Shown: positions 4,952 to 5,391 of the stretch, piece by piece
How positions within the stretch are numbered: the stretch's first letter is position 1
Layout of the letters: each line of letters opens with the position of its first letter
Assembly (NCBI GenBank): GCA_024639035.1
Contig: JAHEJE010000204.1
Span: 1 to 5,391 of the forward strand
DNA: 5,391 nt
Direction of reading: 5' to 3'
DNA from: Alphaproteobacteria bacterium
GTDB taxonomy: Bacteria; Pseudomonadota; Alphaproteobacteria; Rhizobiales; Aestuariivirgaceae
Notes under the pieces: model-generated
Databases searched by the model: none
Told to the model about the DNA's origin: nothing
Seen by the model: only the letters and a program-made list of their open reading frames with translations
Made by a program: the position numbers and the translations under genes

Positions 4952-4959
4952 CCGCTGCC

Positions 4960-5391
4960 TCAGGCCGCAAAGGCGATCACGTCGGCATCGCCCTGTGTCC
5001 ACACCGGCCACTTCTCCATGATGCGGCCGAAGCGATCCCCGGCCAGGTGTCCTGCCAACCACCGGTGCAGCGCCGGCAGCGCCAGTTCGTCAAACCAGGC
5101 CCGATCGACATTGGCAAACTGCCGCACAAACGGAAAAACCGCGATATCCGCAAGCGCTGCCCGCGTCCCGAACAACTGCCCGTGCTCAAGCCGGCCATTC
5201 AACCGCCCAAGGAACCTTACCGCCAGATCGCGCTCGTCAGACGGATCGGCGCCGTCATAGCGGGTGTGGTACTTGTACCGGTCCAGATGGGTCTTGAACG
5301 GCCCATCGGCCTCTGCGATCAGCGCCAGCATCTCATCAAGCGTACCGCGTTGCGGGATCAGCCAGTGGTGCGGATCGTTGTGGCCCAGTGC
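4960..5391 (-). CDS. Glutathione S-transferase family protein, C-terminal part
   Basis: The last 143 codons of a gene whose start lies beyond the right edge; the frame stays open to the border. The visible part is the all-helical C-terminal GST domain: LDEMLALIAEADGPFKTHLD, then RYKYHTRY, then RFLGRLNGRLEHGQLFGTRAALADIAVFPFVRQF (split here only by reading). ALADIAVFPFVRQF is the N-capping box/hydrophobic staple region typical of GST folds, and the final helices end in WP and a short tail. The thioredoxin-like N-terminal domain with the glutathione-binding catalytic residue is outside the window, so class and activity cannot be judged. Known members conjugate or reduce substrates with glutathione in the cytoplasm. 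The gene converges with the DUF2384 gene, with eight bases between stops and no terminator visible. Confidence 0.88.
   Translation of the reverse strand, partial: ALGHNDPHHWLIPQRGTLDEMLALIAEADGPFKTHLDRYKYHTRYDGADPSDERDLAVRFLGRLNGRLEHGQLFGTRAALADIAVFPFVRQFANVDRAWFDELALPALHRWLAGHLAGDRFGRIMEKWPVWTQGDADVIAFAA

Noticed and set aside
1..5391. Mobile element, CRISPR array or defence island
   Set aside because: No transposase, integrase, tandem spaced repeats or defence-gene cluster is seen; the gene content is mostly housekeeping.

Overview
The window reads as chromosomal DNA of a GC-rich alphaproteobacterium. The genes are GC-rich and densely packed. A DUF1127 small protein, an alphaproteobacterial-type PrmA and a CUCCUCCC-loop (cuckoo/CcsR-type) RNA all point the same way. 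I cannot name a genus. I see no mobile element, CRISPR array, tRNA or rRNA.

Layout. The left edge (1-504, minus) is the N-terminal part of an aminopeptidase P family protein that runs off the window. A long AT-richer intergenic stretch (505-935) follows. It holds several inverted repeats, a candidate heat-shock-sigma (RpoH-type) promoter and a structured leader. This leads into a 72-residue DUF1127 protein (936-1154, plus). Its 3' UTR holds two stem-loops. The second is an intrinsic terminator whose loop carries CUCCUCCC, a mimic of the 16S anti-Shine-Dalgarno, which is the hallmark of cuckoo/CcsR small RNAs. This unit ends against the stop codon of prmA (1250-2143, minus), the ribosomal protein L11 methyltransferase. 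So a stress-type protein/sRNA unit lies in opposite orientation between prmA and the aminopeptidase gene.

Divergent from prmA is a two-gene unit. A TetR/BetI-type repressor (2247-2852) is followed 24 bases later by a class I/II aminotransferase (2877-4046) that resembles AruH, the arginine:pyruvate transaminase of Pseudomonas. A 22-bp imperfect palindrome in the prmA/tetR gap (2172-2193) is the best candidate operator.

The right part holds a small secreted c-type cytochrome (4081-4473, minus). Divergent from it is a 107-residue protein with a DUF2384 (MbcA/ParS/Xre antitoxin C-terminal) domain, but no helix-turn-helix and no visible toxin partner (4628-4951, plus). Convergent with that is the C-terminal part of a glutathione S-transferase that runs off the right edge (4960-5391, minus).

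The most interesting point is the DUF1127 plus CUCCUCCC-RNA unit with its possible RpoH promoter. It parallels the ccaF1-CcsR locus of Rhodobacter sphaeroides, but carries only one motif copy, placed in the terminator loop.
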